Positions 52,958 to 61,670 of a DNA stretch of 64,000 nt are shown here, in pieces. Position 1 is the first letter of the stretch. Every line of letters starts with the position of its first letter. The translations under genes and the position numbers were made by a program. The stretch covers positions 1 through 64,000 of the forward strand of contig CAUDEY010000005.1 of assembly GCA_958448705.1 (NCBI GenBank), in the 5' to 3' direction. The notes beneath the pieces are model-generated. The model searched no databases. It was given only the letters and a program-made list of their open reading frames with translations, and was not told the origin of the DNA. The stretch comes from UMGS1322 sp900550765 (GTDB lineage: Bacteria > Bacillota > Clostridia > Christensenellales > QALW01).

Positions 52958-53995
52958 ATGGAAAAGCTTTTGCAGCAGCAGTTTCCTGAGGCGGAGGCGT
53001 TTATCGTTTCCAATCCGGCGGATATCTTTTACCTGACGGGCTTTTTCTGCAATGACAGTCTATTGCTGTACGGTGCGGAGCCTGTGCTGGTGACCGACAG
53101 CCGCTATGCCCTTGCCGCAAAAAGTGCAAAGGCAGAGGTCAGTATTGTATCCGGCCCTTATCTTTCCGGACTGATAGATGTTGCCAGAAAAAAAAGATAT
53201 CGCACGCTGGGAATTCAGGAAGAATATTTGACGGCACAGCAGTATTTGGCCTTAAGGGAAGAAAAGTTTTCTCTTGTTCCTACTCACGGTATCTTCTGCA
53301 GTCTGCGGGCTGCAAAAAATGAGGGCGAAATCAAAGCCATTCGCGCTGCACAGGCGGTTACCGACAGTGCTTTTGAAAAGCTGCTGCCCTTTATTCACGA
53401 GGGAGTCACTGAAAAGCAGCTGCGCGCCAGGCTGGAATTTTTATTGTTTGCGTGCGGTGCCGACGGCTTGGCCTTTGATACGATCGTCGCCGGCGGCCCA
53501 AACGGTGCGCTGCCTCATGCAGTGCCTTCGGATCGGCCGATACAAAAGGGCGAGTTTATTACGTTTGATTTCGGCGCCAGGGTGGGCGGCTATTGCAGCG
53601 ATATGACGCGGACTGTGGCGCTAGGGGCCATTGATGCACGCCAAAAAGAGATTTACGAGGCGGTGGACAAAGCGCACGAGGCAGGTGCGGCTCTTTTAAA
53701 ACCGGGCATTTCTGCCTGTGCGGCGGATGAAGCTGCAAGAAAAGTGTTGGCAGAAGCCGGCTTTGGCAAATATTTTACGCATTCTTTAGGCCACGGCGTG
53801 GGAATTGAAATTCATGAGCAGCCGCGGCTTTCCCCTAAAAGTGAGGATATTCTTGTACCGGGGCATGTGGTTACTGTAGAACCGGGCGTGTATATCGAGG
53901 AATTTTGCGGGGTAAGAACAGAAAATATGTATGTGATTTCCTGTTCCGGCCATGAAAATTTGACTGGGACGGATAAAAAACTAATAAAATTATAA
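52958..53995 (+). CDS. M24 aminopeptidase (Xaa-Pro type)
   Basis: 345 residues. The N-terminal creatinase-like domain ends near 120; the pita-bread domain has FDFGARVGGYCSDMTRT (two metal Asp), HSLGHGVGIEIHE (His), VTVEPGVYIEEF and VRTENMYVI (Glu). It removes N-terminal residues before proline from peptides in the cytoplasm. It lies just before efp, the usual Firmicute arrangement, with 22 bases between. Confidence 0.93.
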   Translation: MEKLLQQQFPEAEAFIVSNPADIFYLTGFFCNDSLLLYGAEPVLVTDSRYALAAKSAKAEVSIVSGPYLSGLIDVARKKRYRTLGIQEEYLTAQQYLALREEKFSLVPTHGIFCSLRAAKNEGEIKAIRAAQAVTDSAFEKLLPFIHEGVTEKQLRARLEFLLFACGADGLAFDTIVAGGPNGALPHAVPSDRPIQKGEFITFDFGARVGGYCSDMTRTVALGAIDARQKEIYEAVDKAHEAGAALLKPGISACAADEAARKVLAEAGFGKYFTHSLGHGVGIEIHEQPRLSPKSEDILVPGHVVTVEPGVYIEEFCGVRTENMYVISCSGHENLTGTDKKLIKL

Positions 53996-54017
53996 TACTA
54001 TACAGGAGGAAACTTTA

Positions 54018-54578
54018 ATGATTTCAGCAGGCGAGTTCAGAAAGGGCATTACAGTGGAGATTGACGGCAATGTTTACGTGATTGTAGACTTTTTGCACGT
54101 GAAACCCGGTAAAGGCGCCGCTTTTGTGAGGACTAAGATTAAAAATGTAATGACGGGGCAGGTGCTGGAGCGTACCTTTAACCCTAACGAAAAATATCCG
54201 TTGGCGCATATTGAGCGCAAGGAGATGCAGTATCTGTACAACGAGGAAGAGCTTTATTACTTTATGGACAATGAAACCTATGATCAGATTGCATTGAATA
54301 AAGATCAGGTGGACGCGGCGCTCCCGTATTTGAAGGATAGCCTTGTAGTTTCCATAAAATTCTATAAGGGGAACGCTTTTTCGGTAGAAGCTCCTAACTT
54401 TGTTGAGTTTGAGATCATTGACGCTGAGCCCGGCGTGAAGGGTGATACCGCTACCAATGTTACAAAGCAGGCTACGATTGAAACAGGTTATAAAGTGAAC
54501 GTGCCGCTTTTTGTAAATGTGGGCGACAAGATCAGAATCGATACACGGACCGGGGAATATATGGACCGTGTGAACTGA
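54018..54578 (+). CDS. efp: Elongation factor P
   Basis: 186 residues, three OB-like domains. HVKPGKGAAFVRTKIKN has the conserved Lys that contacts the ribosome (KPGKG). It relieves stalling at proline stretches. RBS AGGAGG is upstream; probably co-transcribed with the M24 peptidase. Confidence 0.97.
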   Translation: MISAGEFRKGITVEIDGNVYVIVDFLHVKPGKGAAFVRTKIKNVMTGQVLERTFNPNEKYPLAHIERKEMQYLYNEEELYYFMDNETYDQIALNKDQVDAALPYLKDSLVVSIKFYKGNAFSVEAPNFVEFEIIDAEPGVKGDTATNVTKQATIETGYKVNVPLFVNVGDKIRIDTRTGEYMDRVN

Positions 54579-54610
54579 TTGTTTCCCTGAATTTAAAGGA
54601 GGAAATTGTG

Positions 54611-55054
54611 ATGTCAGTTGAAAAAAAGGTTGCCTATTTAAAGGGACTTGCCGAGGGATTGAATATCTCGGAGAATACCGCCGAGGGAAAAATGCTGCGG
54701 GCTATCGTGGATGCGCTGGGCGTGATTGCCGATGAGCTTGAGGGCGTGGATGAGGAGCTGAAGCAGCTGAACGAGTATGTTGAAGAGGTTGACAGCGATT
54801 TAATGGAGTTGGAAGAGGACTTCTATGACGATGACTGCGATTGTGACGACTGCTGTGATTGCGATGATTGTGATTACGAAGATTGTGACGACGAGTGCTG
54901 CGATTGTGATGATTGTGATGACTGTGACGACGAAGACTTTGATTATGACGAATATGAGTGCCCCCAGTGCCATGAGATTGTAAGCTTCAGCGGCGATTTT
55001 GCCGAAAGCGAGCTCGTTTGCCCGAACTGCGGCGCCAGTCTTGTGGAAAAATAA
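54611..55054 (+). CDS. CD1247-like protein with Cys/Asp-rich repeat and zinc ribbon
   Basis: 147 residues. Residues 1-65 are helical (KKVAYLKGLAEGLNISENTAEG), the CD1247 N-terminal domain type of Clostridia. Residues about 72-110 are a low-complexity array of Cys and Asp (CDDCD repeated), probably metal-binding. The end is a zinc ribbon with CPQC and CPNC. Role unknown; position after efp is common in Clostridia. I choose the ATG at 54611 (eight bases from AAAGGAGG) over the GTG at 54608. Confidence 0.85.
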   Translation: MSVEKKVAYLKGLAEGLNISENTAEGKMLRAIVDALGVIADELEGVDEELKQLNEYVEEVDSDLMELEEDFYDDDCDCDDCCDCDDCDYEDCDDECCDCDDCDDCDDEDFDYDEYECPQCHEIVSFSGDFAESELVCPNCGASLVEK

Positions 55055-55091
55055 ATCAGCCGTCATTTTGTTATAGCAGGATAAAAACCTT

Positions 55092-55126
55092 TGCCCAAGC
55101 GTTCTGAAGGACACTTGGGCAGTTTT
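55092..55126 (+). terminator. Terminator of the efp/CD1247 unit
   Basis: TGCCCAAG / CTTGGGCA with an inner GTTC-TGAA-GGAC helix, then GTTTTATT. Confidence 0.75.
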
Positions 55127-55205
55127 ATTCGTGCGGCACGCGAGTTTATATTGCTTTGCAGTGATATTTGACAAGTGTTATTGCCTTCTGCAGGTTATGT
55201 CGAAT

Positions 55206-55276
55206 GAAACCGCAGGTTTCAATATCACGATTGCTGTGGGCAATCATATCACGCTTTGTGCAGCAAAGAATATGAC
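55206..55276. repeat. Three tandem mini-hairpins joined by ATATCAC
   Basis: GAAACCGCAGGTTTC, GATTGCTGTGGGCAATC and CTTTGTGCAGCAAAG each fold back on themselves and each is followed by (A)ATATCAC or AATATGAC. The period is about 24 bases. Degenerate copies continue to the left (to about 55145). Confidence 0.6.
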
Positions 55277-55289
55277 TGCATAAAAATTA

Positions 55290-55334
55290 CTGCCCGAAAA
55301 AGAGTTTTGATTTTTCTCTTTTTCGGGCAGTTTT
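55290..55334. terminator. Strong bidirectional hairpin
   Basis: 15-bp perfect stem CTGCCCGAAAAAGAG / CTCTTTTTCGGGCAG with an 11-base loop and T runs on both strands. Placed to stop transcripts from both sides. Confidence 0.75.
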
Positions 55335-55517
55335 GTAAACTTTAACAAACTTTAACAAGCAGGGGATTTGTGTGCCAAAGTCCTATTCAATTTTAGAGAA
55401 CTCTCTTTAAAAAACTCGCTCAATAGGGAATCGGTTTTTTTATATCGTTTGTTCAGGTGTTTTTAAGCAAGGCTGTAAATCAAAAAGAGGGCATATTTTT
55501 ATGCGGCACAATTCTGC

Positions 55518-56687
55518 CTATTCAGAAGTTCTTTCAAAAGAAATGGGCGGTGTGATCACTTCCAGAGGAACCTCGGGGGTGCTGGAGAAGCCCATGCGCT
55601 CTATGGTGATCATTTCGGGCCCGCGCTCGTTGCCTACGTGCGTCATCCAATGATAACCGCCGGCATACCCGGCATAAATTCCTACATGGCGTGCGTCTGC
55701 ACTGTCAGACGCGCCGTAAACCTTGAAGACTACAATAGAACCTATCGGGATGCTTTCGTCGGGATGAAACACCACGGTTCCGTCGGAGTTTCTTTTGGCG
55801 GAAAACGAGATTTTTCGGGAAAGCCCTTTAGTGACCCAATCCTCCGCAGCCAGCCGCCACGACTGTGCGGAACGGGAATTTGCCGGTTTTGTCAAAGAAG
55901 AGGTATCGATTCCTGCAATATTAGGAAGATAGTTAAAGTAAACATAAGTAACATAAGAGGCGCAGACAAGTCCCCCGTTTTTTTTGATTTTTGCGATATT
56001 AGGCGCTCCGGCCGCTGTGGTTTCATAGCCGGAGGATACACCGTAATCATAACCGAGCCCGGAAAGATATCCCAGAGCTTGCTTATGCTTTCCTAAAATA
56101 AACACCCACATGTTCCCGTCTTCCCGGTGCTTTTTCAGGTTATAGCCTGTGTATTCCAGGGCGTCGAGAAAGACGTTGTCATTGATATCTACATTGCTGT
56201 TATATTTTTGCTCCACGGTGTCTTCTTCCGGCTTGGGTGAGGCCTCGGGCAGAGGGGTTGCTATGACAGGCTGATCGGAAAGATAAGCAGCGTTCATATA
56301 TCCGAACTGACCGTCGGCATATTGTATATAATACCAATCATCGATTTTTTTATAAGCGTTTACCTGTGTGTTTTGCGTCAGACTTGTGATTCTTTCGCTG
56401 TTTACCGAAGCCTCTGTGCGTACATTTACGCTTCTATGAGTAACGTACATTACCGTTGCATGCGTTAAATCAAGAAGAGCAGCTGTTGGTGTAGCCGCGG
56501 CGGTCGGAGAGGGGGACGGGGAAGGTATAAACGCCGTAGGCACAGGCGTCTCCGGCAGAGGGGAGGGCGCTAACGACGGCGTGTTAAACGGGGAAACAGA
56601 AGAAAGTTCCAACGAAGCGGGATGGCTGCATCCGCTTATGGATCCTACCAATAATATAGCAATAATAAGAACAGCTGCTTTTTTCAT
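55518..56687 (-). CDS. Lipoprotein with SH3b and NlpC/P60-like domains
   Basis: 389 residues. Lipobox SISGC at residue 20; a Pro/Thr/Ser linker; an SH3b domain (about 78-138, SVNVRTEASVNSERI, FGYMNAAYLS); then an NlpC/P60-like region (from about 180) with GLVCASYVTYVYF (Cys), ARHVGIYAG (His) and THVGNERGP. It likely cuts peptidoglycan stem peptides outside the membrane. Promoter not resolved; it lies next to the surface protein but has its own terminator region. Confidence 0.8.
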   Translation of the reverse strand: MKKAAVLIIAILLVGSISGCSHPASLELSSVSPFNTPSLAPSPLPETPVPTAFIPSPSPSPTAAATPTAALLDLTHATVMYVTHRSVNVRTEASVNSERITSLTQNTQVNAYKKIDDWYYIQYADGQFGYMNAAYLSDQPVIATPLPEASPKPEEDTVEQKYNSNVDINDNVFLDALEYTGYNLKKHREDGNMWVFILGKHKQALGYLSGLGYDYGVSSGYETTAAGAPNIAKIKKNGGLVCASYVTYVYFNYLPNIAGIDTSSLTKPANSRSAQSWRLAAEDWVTKGLSRKISFSAKRNSDGTVVFHPDESIPIGSIVVFKVYGASDSADARHVGIYAGYAGGYHWMTHVGNERGPEMITIERMGFSSTPEVPLEVITPPISFERTSE

Positions 56688-56875
56688 AAAGGTCTCCTTG
56701 CATACAAATCTCTACGAGTATAACAGAGAATATACTTTATGTCAAGAAAAGGCTTTCGGTCCTTTTTTATAAATGGTAATAGTGAGTTTTCAGGCCAAAT
56801 CGATAGGGTTTGAAAGGACGAATTTTTTACGCAAGGAAAAGATGGGAAAAGCAAAAAAGAGAATAAAGCGAAAAA

Positions 56876-56901
56876 ATGAGCCCGGAATAATCCGGACTCA
56901 T
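56876..56901 (-). terminator. Terminator of the 56929 surface protein gene
   Basis: ATGAGCCCGG / CCGGACTCAT (one mismatch), loop AATAAT; the T run is on the minus strand. Confidence 0.8.
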
Positions 56902-56928
56902 TTCCATTCTTATTATTTGCAGGACTTT

Positions 56929-59457
56929 TTATTCCTGCTCTTTTTTCTTTTTAGCTGCTATTACCAGCCCAATGACTGCAACAGCTGCCGTTGCTATCAG
57001 GGCTACGGGCAGTACGTCGCCGCCAGGCTTGTTGGCCGATTCAGGCAGTTCGTATACGGCCGTTACTGTCATGCTGCTCTTGGCGTTGCTGTCCAGCTTC
57101 TGCAGATACTCAACGCCGATGCCGGAGATGATAAACTCTGTGCCGGCCTTAATTTCCTTGCCGCCGTCCTTGGTTCGTATGTCAAACCGCGGGAAATACT
57201 GGTCATAGGTATAGGTAGCTTCCACGCCGTCGGCATTGAGGGTAAAGGTAGCGTCGCACTCATAGGCAATCAGCAGGGATTCGCCTGCAGGAACAATCAG
57301 TTTATCCGTATTCTTTACAGGCTTCCAGCTATCTCCGCTGTTGCCCTTATGCAGTACCGTAGCGGAGAACCATATTTGAATATCCTCGCTGCCGGTATTG
57401 GAAACGACGATGTTCTTCGTTACTTTACCATTCTTTACGTCAGCCTCGCTGATAAAGCCTGCAGCAGCTGTACTGCAGAAATACGGTTCACCAGAGAAGT
57501 CCTTGGTAAAGGTCCACTTTACGCCTACCGGGGTCTTTTCCTCCGGGGGCGTTACCGGTTCTTCACCCTGGCCTTCTTTAACCAAGGTAAGTTCATCTAC
57601 TAAATATGCGTCGCCGGTAACGCCATTTTTATACATGCCTTCGGAACCATCGAAGCGAATCAAAAGCGTATATGCATCTTTGTAGCCTTTTTCTTCATAC
57701 AGACGCGTAATCTGCTCCAGGTAAGCTTCGGACACTTTTACATCGATGGTGAACTGCTGCCATTCTTTGGTCAGGTCGAATAAATCAGTGCAGGCAACGT
57801 ACGTGGCTACATAGTCACTGGCTTCTCCGCCGAATTCCTTTACCATATCATTTGCACTCTTATGAATCTGGGAATTTAAGAAGATCTTAATCTTTGCGCT
57901 TTCCACTGAGGCGTCTGCACTCAGTTTAGCGTAAAAGCTAAGCTTATACGTACCGGCGCCGGCACCGGCATAGCCGTTTTCAGCGTCATTGATGATTGCG
58001 GGGCCAACGTCAAAACCTAAAGCAGAATAGGAAGGTTTAGATGTGCCGCCGCCTGTAAACTGCATTGCCTTATTCGTACCGTTGGCACCGCCGTCCACAC
58101 GGGTCAGCGTACCGCCATGGGTGGAGAACGGCATCCAGCCTTTATCGCTTTCTTCCAGTGTGCCGTCGCCTAATAGAACCGTATCAGAAACGGTGCCGCT
58201 GAATTTGGCGGTAAGGTTTTTATCCGCGATTGCATTTACAATGCAGGTATTGTCAAAGGTAATCGTTGCATCGCTGCTTACCGGAGTATCACCGGCATAC
58301 CAGCCGTCAAACGTGCAGCCGTCTGCGGGAACCGCTGTAAAGGTATCTTCTATGCCAAAAACCTTTTTCTCTGCAAACTTGTGGAAGGCCAGGCCTTTAT
58401 CGGTATTTTCATTGGTTACGGAAATCGTGCCGTCCAATACGGCTACTACCTTTTTTGTAATATTTTGCAGGTTATTAAACTGACTAACACCTGTCTGACC
58501 TTTGACGCCATACCCAAAAAGATAATTTTCACCCGTCAATTCTTTGCCATTGGCATCCAGCATATAGATGAGCCAGAAATCAGTTGCCGAATATTCGATG
58601 CTGGAAACATCCACCGCAATAGTAGCGCAGCCGCCGGCCGGAATCGTGGTTTCTTTATACACAAGCTTAGTGGTCCACTTGCTGTCGTTTGCCCGTACTT
58701 GGATTTGAGGCGTAACCGGCTGGTCATTCAGATTATACAGCGTAAAGCTGACCTTGCCCTCTTCGGCGGGCATTTTTTCACCGGTAAGCACGCCGGAACC
58801 ATTCAGGAAAGGATCTTTAATGGTACTGTATACGCCGATAAAATCACCGGGAATTTTTACAAAGGAAAAGTCATCCAAGTAGAAAACAGAACCGTTGCCC
58901 ACGCCGTCGAACATAAGCTGCAGTTTTTCATCTGCTGCCTGTGCCTCGTTCAGCTCGCAGAAAGTATTGATATAGAACCATTCTCCCTGCTTAATCGCGC
59001 TGGATGCAAAATTCCAATATGCATTGCTTCCTTGCAAATTCGCCGAACCGCGGAACGTGCTCTGCATTGTTTTGGGTTTTTCCTCCGTATGTCCCTCGGG
59101 CATCGTTTCAAAATATACCCAGGTGCTGAGCATGTAGGTACCCGCGCCGTCCACTACCTTTTTGGTAGTTTCCACAGTAAGAGCAGGCGATGTATACGTT
59201 GCCGTTCCCCCCGAGAACTTCAGGGAAGAATCGCCGGAGCGCACAGGCGCGCCGTCAGCCTTGCTGACAAGTTCCACCGTACCGCTGGACTGCGGAACAA
59301 AATACGCATTGCTTTCCTCTTCAAAATCATCGTACAGATACTCGCCGTCCACAATTGTGGTCTGAGAAGTAGCCGCCGAAACGGAAAGCAGTGACAATCC
59401 TGCAAACGCGCCGACGGCCAGCGTCAGTGCAAGCAGAATGCCTAAAGCCTTTTTCAT
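56929..59457 (-). CDS. Modular tail-anchored surface protein, minus-strand paralogue
   Basis: 842 residues. Signal peptide 1-29 (MKKALGILLALTLAVGAFAG); N-terminal module (about 32-195, EYLYDDFEEE to VFYLDDFSF); a second sandwich (about 200-330); an InlB/Listeria-Bacteroides-like repeat (about 335-410, GCTFDGWYAG); one CBM4/9-like module (about 415-625, LGDGTLEESDKGW to YLVDELT); a module about 640-805 (VGVKWTFTKDFSG); then GGDVLPVALIATAAV, helix and KKKKEQE. So it is the 683 protein minus one CBM-like module. It has AAAGGAGG upstream and its own promoter and terminator. Confidence 0.85.
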   Translation of the reverse strand: MKKALGILLALTLAVGAFAGLSLLSVSAATSQTTIVDGEYLYDDFEEESNAYFVPQSSGTVELVSKADGAPVRSGDSSLKFSGGTATYTSPALTVETTKKVVDGAGTYMLSTWVYFETMPEGHTEEKPKTMQSTFRGSANLQGSNAYWNFASSAIKQGEWFYINTFCELNEAQAADEKLQLMFDGVGNGSVFYLDDFSFVKIPGDFIGVYSTIKDPFLNGSGVLTGEKMPAEEGKVSFTLYNLNDQPVTPQIQVRANDSKWTTKLVYKETTIPAGGCATIAVDVSSIEYSATDFWLIYMLDANGKELTGENYLFGYGVKGQTGVSQFNNLQNITKKVVAVLDGTISVTNENTDKGLAFHKFAEKKVFGIEDTFTAVPADGCTFDGWYAGDTPVSSDATITFDNTCIVNAIADKNLTAKFSGTVSDTVLLGDGTLEESDKGWMPFSTHGGTLTRVDGGANGTNKAMQFTGGGTSKPSYSALGFDVGPAIINDAENGYAGAGAGTYKLSFYAKLSADASVESAKIKIFLNSQIHKSANDMVKEFGGEASDYVATYVACTDLFDLTKEWQQFTIDVKVSEAYLEQITRLYEEKGYKDAYTLLIRFDGSEGMYKNGVTGDAYLVDELTLVKEGQGEEPVTPPEEKTPVGVKWTFTKDFSGEPYFCSTAAAGFISEADVKNGKVTKNIVVSNTGSEDIQIWFSATVLHKGNSGDSWKPVKNTDKLIVPAGESLLIAYECDATFTLNADGVEATYTYDQYFPRFDIRTKDGGKEIKAGTEFIISGIGVEYLQKLDSNAKSSMTVTAVYELPESANKPGGDVLPVALIATAAVAVIGLVIAAKKKKEQE

Positions 59458-59499
59458 AGAAGAATCCTCCTTTAAATAAAAATAAAATTTTACACATAT

Positions 59500-59528
59500 A
59501 GAATATACCAGAACGGTTACAATGTCAA
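59500..59528 (-). promoter_or_regulatory. Promoter of the 56929 surface protein
   Basis: Minus strand TTGACA (59528-59523), 17 bases, TATTCT (59505-59500). Confidence 0.75.
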
Positions 59529-59590
59529 TAATATTTCTTTAAAAATTTTTCATTTTTTAAAGGAAAATCTGGCATGGATTTCCTGGATTA

Positions 59591-59614
59591 TAAAAAGCGG
59601 CAGTCTGCCGCTTT
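59591..59614 (-). terminator. Terminator of proS
   Basis: AAAAGCGGCAG / CTGCCGCTTTT with a very short loop; works on either strand. Confidence 0.8.
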
Positions 59615-59635
59615 TATCCTGTTCCACAGGTGCTG

Positions 59636-61354
59636 CTATCTTCTTTTTTCCCAAGAGGAAATCAGCGCCGCGATCCGTTCGGCAGCCTCTGCCAGCGGAA
59701 TTTTTTCGGAAAAGCTTTTATCGCGGGCCGTAACTTCCACCACGTTTTCTTTCATATTTCTGGGGCTGACGATAACCCGCAGGGGCACGCCTAAAAGGTC
59801 GGCGTCGGAGAACATAATACCGGCGCTGACGGCGCGGTCGTCATAGATGACTTCCACTCCCATCTCCTGCAGACGCGCGTAAAGTTCATCGGCAAACTGC
59901 CGGGTCTGCGCATCATCGCTGCGCACGGCGCACAAATGCACCTGCCAGGGTGCTACCGCCATAGGCCAGATGGGGCCGAAATCATCATGGTGCGCTTCGC
60001 AGATGGAGGCGGCCAGCCTTCCTACGCCGATGCCGTAGCAGCCCATAATCGGATACTGCAGGTCGCCGTTTTTATCCAGATACGTCATGTTCATTGCCTT
60101 GGTATACTTGGTACCCAGCTGAAAGATATTGCCTACCTCGATGCCGCGGGAAACCGTAATGGCCGGTTTGCCGCAGCGGGGGCAGATGCCGCCCTCTATA
60201 ATTTTGGCAAAATCATGGTACTCGGCGTTCTTTACATCGCGCGCCATATCGAGCCCGGTATAGTGGTATTCGGTTTTGTTCGCGCCGCAGGCAAGGTTAT
60301 TTAAATTTTCAAGGGAACGGTCGTACAGCACGGTACAATCGCCCGTCAAGCCTACCGGCCCGATATAGCCGGCTTTAAGGCCGCATTCCTCGGTAATAAC
60401 GGCCGGGTGAATCTCACAGCCCAAAAAGTTGGTCAGCTTGGTTTCGTTTACCTCCAAATCGCCGCGGATAAACAGCACAACATACGTATCGTCGGCGTTT
60501 CTTTGGTACACCACGGCCTTGCAGGAATCCTCTTGGGACGTTTTTAAAAATGCACAGACGTCCTCAATCGTATGTGCGCCGGGCGTATGCGTAAGCGTCA
60601 GTTCCTGCGATACGGCCGCGCGTTCCTTTTTAAGGATGCTCTCGGCCGCCTCCATATTGGCGCGGTAGCCGCATTCCTTGCACAGGGCGATGGAATCCTC
60701 GCCGATAGGCGTTAAAAGCATGAACTCATGGGAAACACTGCCGCCCATCATACCCGAATCCGAAGCAACGGAGATGACCTCCGGCAGGCCCACCCGGGCG
60801 TAGATATTTTCATATGCCCGGTGGCATTTGGCGTAATATTCCTCCAAATCCTCCTGGCTGGTGTGGAATGAATAGGCGTCCTTCATTGTAAATTCCCGCA
60901 CGCGGATAAGTCCTGCACGCGGCCGGGCTTCGTCTCGGAATTTGGTTTGAATCTGATAAACCATAAACGGATATTTTAAGTAGCTTTGCCCATACTCGCG
61001 CACCAGGTGCACGGCGGCTTCCTCATGGGTCATGCCCAGCACCAGCGGGCTGCCGTTGCGGTCGCAAAAACGGGCCATCTCTTTGCCGATTGCTTCATAC
61101 CGGCCGGATTCCTGCCAAAGGGAGGCCGGCATTACTACGGGGAACTGTACTTCCTGGCCGTCGATTGCGTCCATCTCCTGGCGGATAATCTGTTCAATTT
61201 TCCGCGTAATCCTTTTCAGCGGCATATAGGAAGAAAAAATGCCGTTGGCCATATACTTCATGTAGCCGCCGCGCACCATCAGGGCGTGGCTGTCGATCGT
61301 GCAGTCTGAAGGGCGCTCCTTAAAGCGGTCGCCCACAAGCTTTTCTAACTTCAT
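59636..61354 (-). CDS. proS: Prolyl-tRNA synthetase (bacterial type)
   Basis: 572 residues, class II. Motif 2 RDEARPRAGLIRVREFTMKD is split as FRDEARPRAGLIR and EFTMKDAYSF; the YbaK-like editing insertion (about 230-380) and C-terminal anticodon domain are present, so it is the long bacterial form. The start at MKLEKLVGDRF is chosen because AGAGGAGAG lies just upstream; a longer frame reaches into the T-box terminator. Confidence 0.97.
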   Translation of the reverse strand: MKLEKLVGDRFKERPSDCTIDSHALMVRGGYMKYMANGIFSSYMPLKRITRKIEQIIRQEMDAIDGQEVQFPVVMPASLWQESGRYEAIGKEMARFCDRNGSPLVLGMTHEEAAVHLVREYGQSYLKYPFMVYQIQTKFRDEARPRAGLIRVREFTMKDAYSFHTSQEDLEEYYAKCHRAYENIYARVGLPEVISVASDSGMMGGSVSHEFMLLTPIGEDSIALCKECGYRANMEAAESILKKERAAVSQELTLTHTPGAHTIEDVCAFLKTSQEDSCKAVVYQRNADDTYVVLFIRGDLEVNETKLTNFLGCEIHPAVITEECGLKAGYIGPVGLTGDCTVLYDRSLENLNNLACGANKTEYHYTGLDMARDVKNAEYHDFAKIIEGGICPRCGKPAITVSRGIEVGNIFQLGTKYTKAMNMTYLDKNGDLQYPIMGCYGIGVGRLAASICEAHHDDFGPIWPMAVAPWQVHLCAVRSDDAQTRQFADELYARLQEMGVEVIYDDRAVSAGIMFSDADLLGVPLRVIVSPRNMKENVVEVTARDKSFSEKIPLAEAAERIAALISSWEKRR

Positions 61355-61383
61355 ATTGCTCTCCTCTTTTCTTAATAAAAAAA

Positions 61384-61640
61384 GCCCCAAGCCGGCCTAA
61401 AACCAGCTTAGGGCGAGTGAATAAAATACCCGCGGTACCACCTAAATTCGGAAAAAATTCCGCACTGCAAGCAAAACTGCCTTTTTTCTGTAACGGGAAA
61501 ACCCGGCCGGGCTTACTGTTTGTTCGGCCCGCAGCTCCAGGAGGGGATTCGGCGTTTTTATTTAAAAGCTTGCACCGGCCGCTTTTTCTCTAAAAAATCA
61601 AAACGCTTACTGATTCCTGTCATCGCTTTTTATTTTTGTT
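61384..61640 (-). promoter_or_regulatory. T-box riboswitch in the proS leader
   Basis: On the minus strand the T-box TTTAGGTGGTACCGCGGGT (61446-61428) is followed by a terminator, GCCCTAAGCTGG / CCGGCTTGGGGC (61414-61384), and seven T. The AGAGA and GGTGCAAG stem I elements are seen upstream. A CCC near 61560 could be the proline specifier, but I cannot fix it. Confidence 0.9.
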
Positions 61641-61641
61641 T

Positions 61642-61670
61642 ATCATAGCACAAAACACAAAAGCCGTCAA
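61642..61670 (-). promoter_or_regulatory. Promoter of proS
   Basis: Minus strand TTGACG (61670-61665), 17 bases, TATGAT (61647-61642); it overlaps the last codons of the kinase gene. Confidence 0.75.

Larger units (their letters stand above)
55055..55517. other. Intergenic region with hairpins and repeats
   Basis: Contains a terminator (55092), a tandem array of small hairpins (55206), a second strong bidirectional hairpin (55290), and a duplicated ACTTTAACAA. No gene with RBS is seen. Confidence 0.7.

Noticed and set aside
56773..57603. 276-codon plus-strand frame
   Set aside because: Antisense to the 56929 surface protein and covering its terminator; no family pattern.
58381..59394. 337-codon plus-strand frame
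   Set aside because: Antisense to the 56929 surface gene; same artefact as at 9054.
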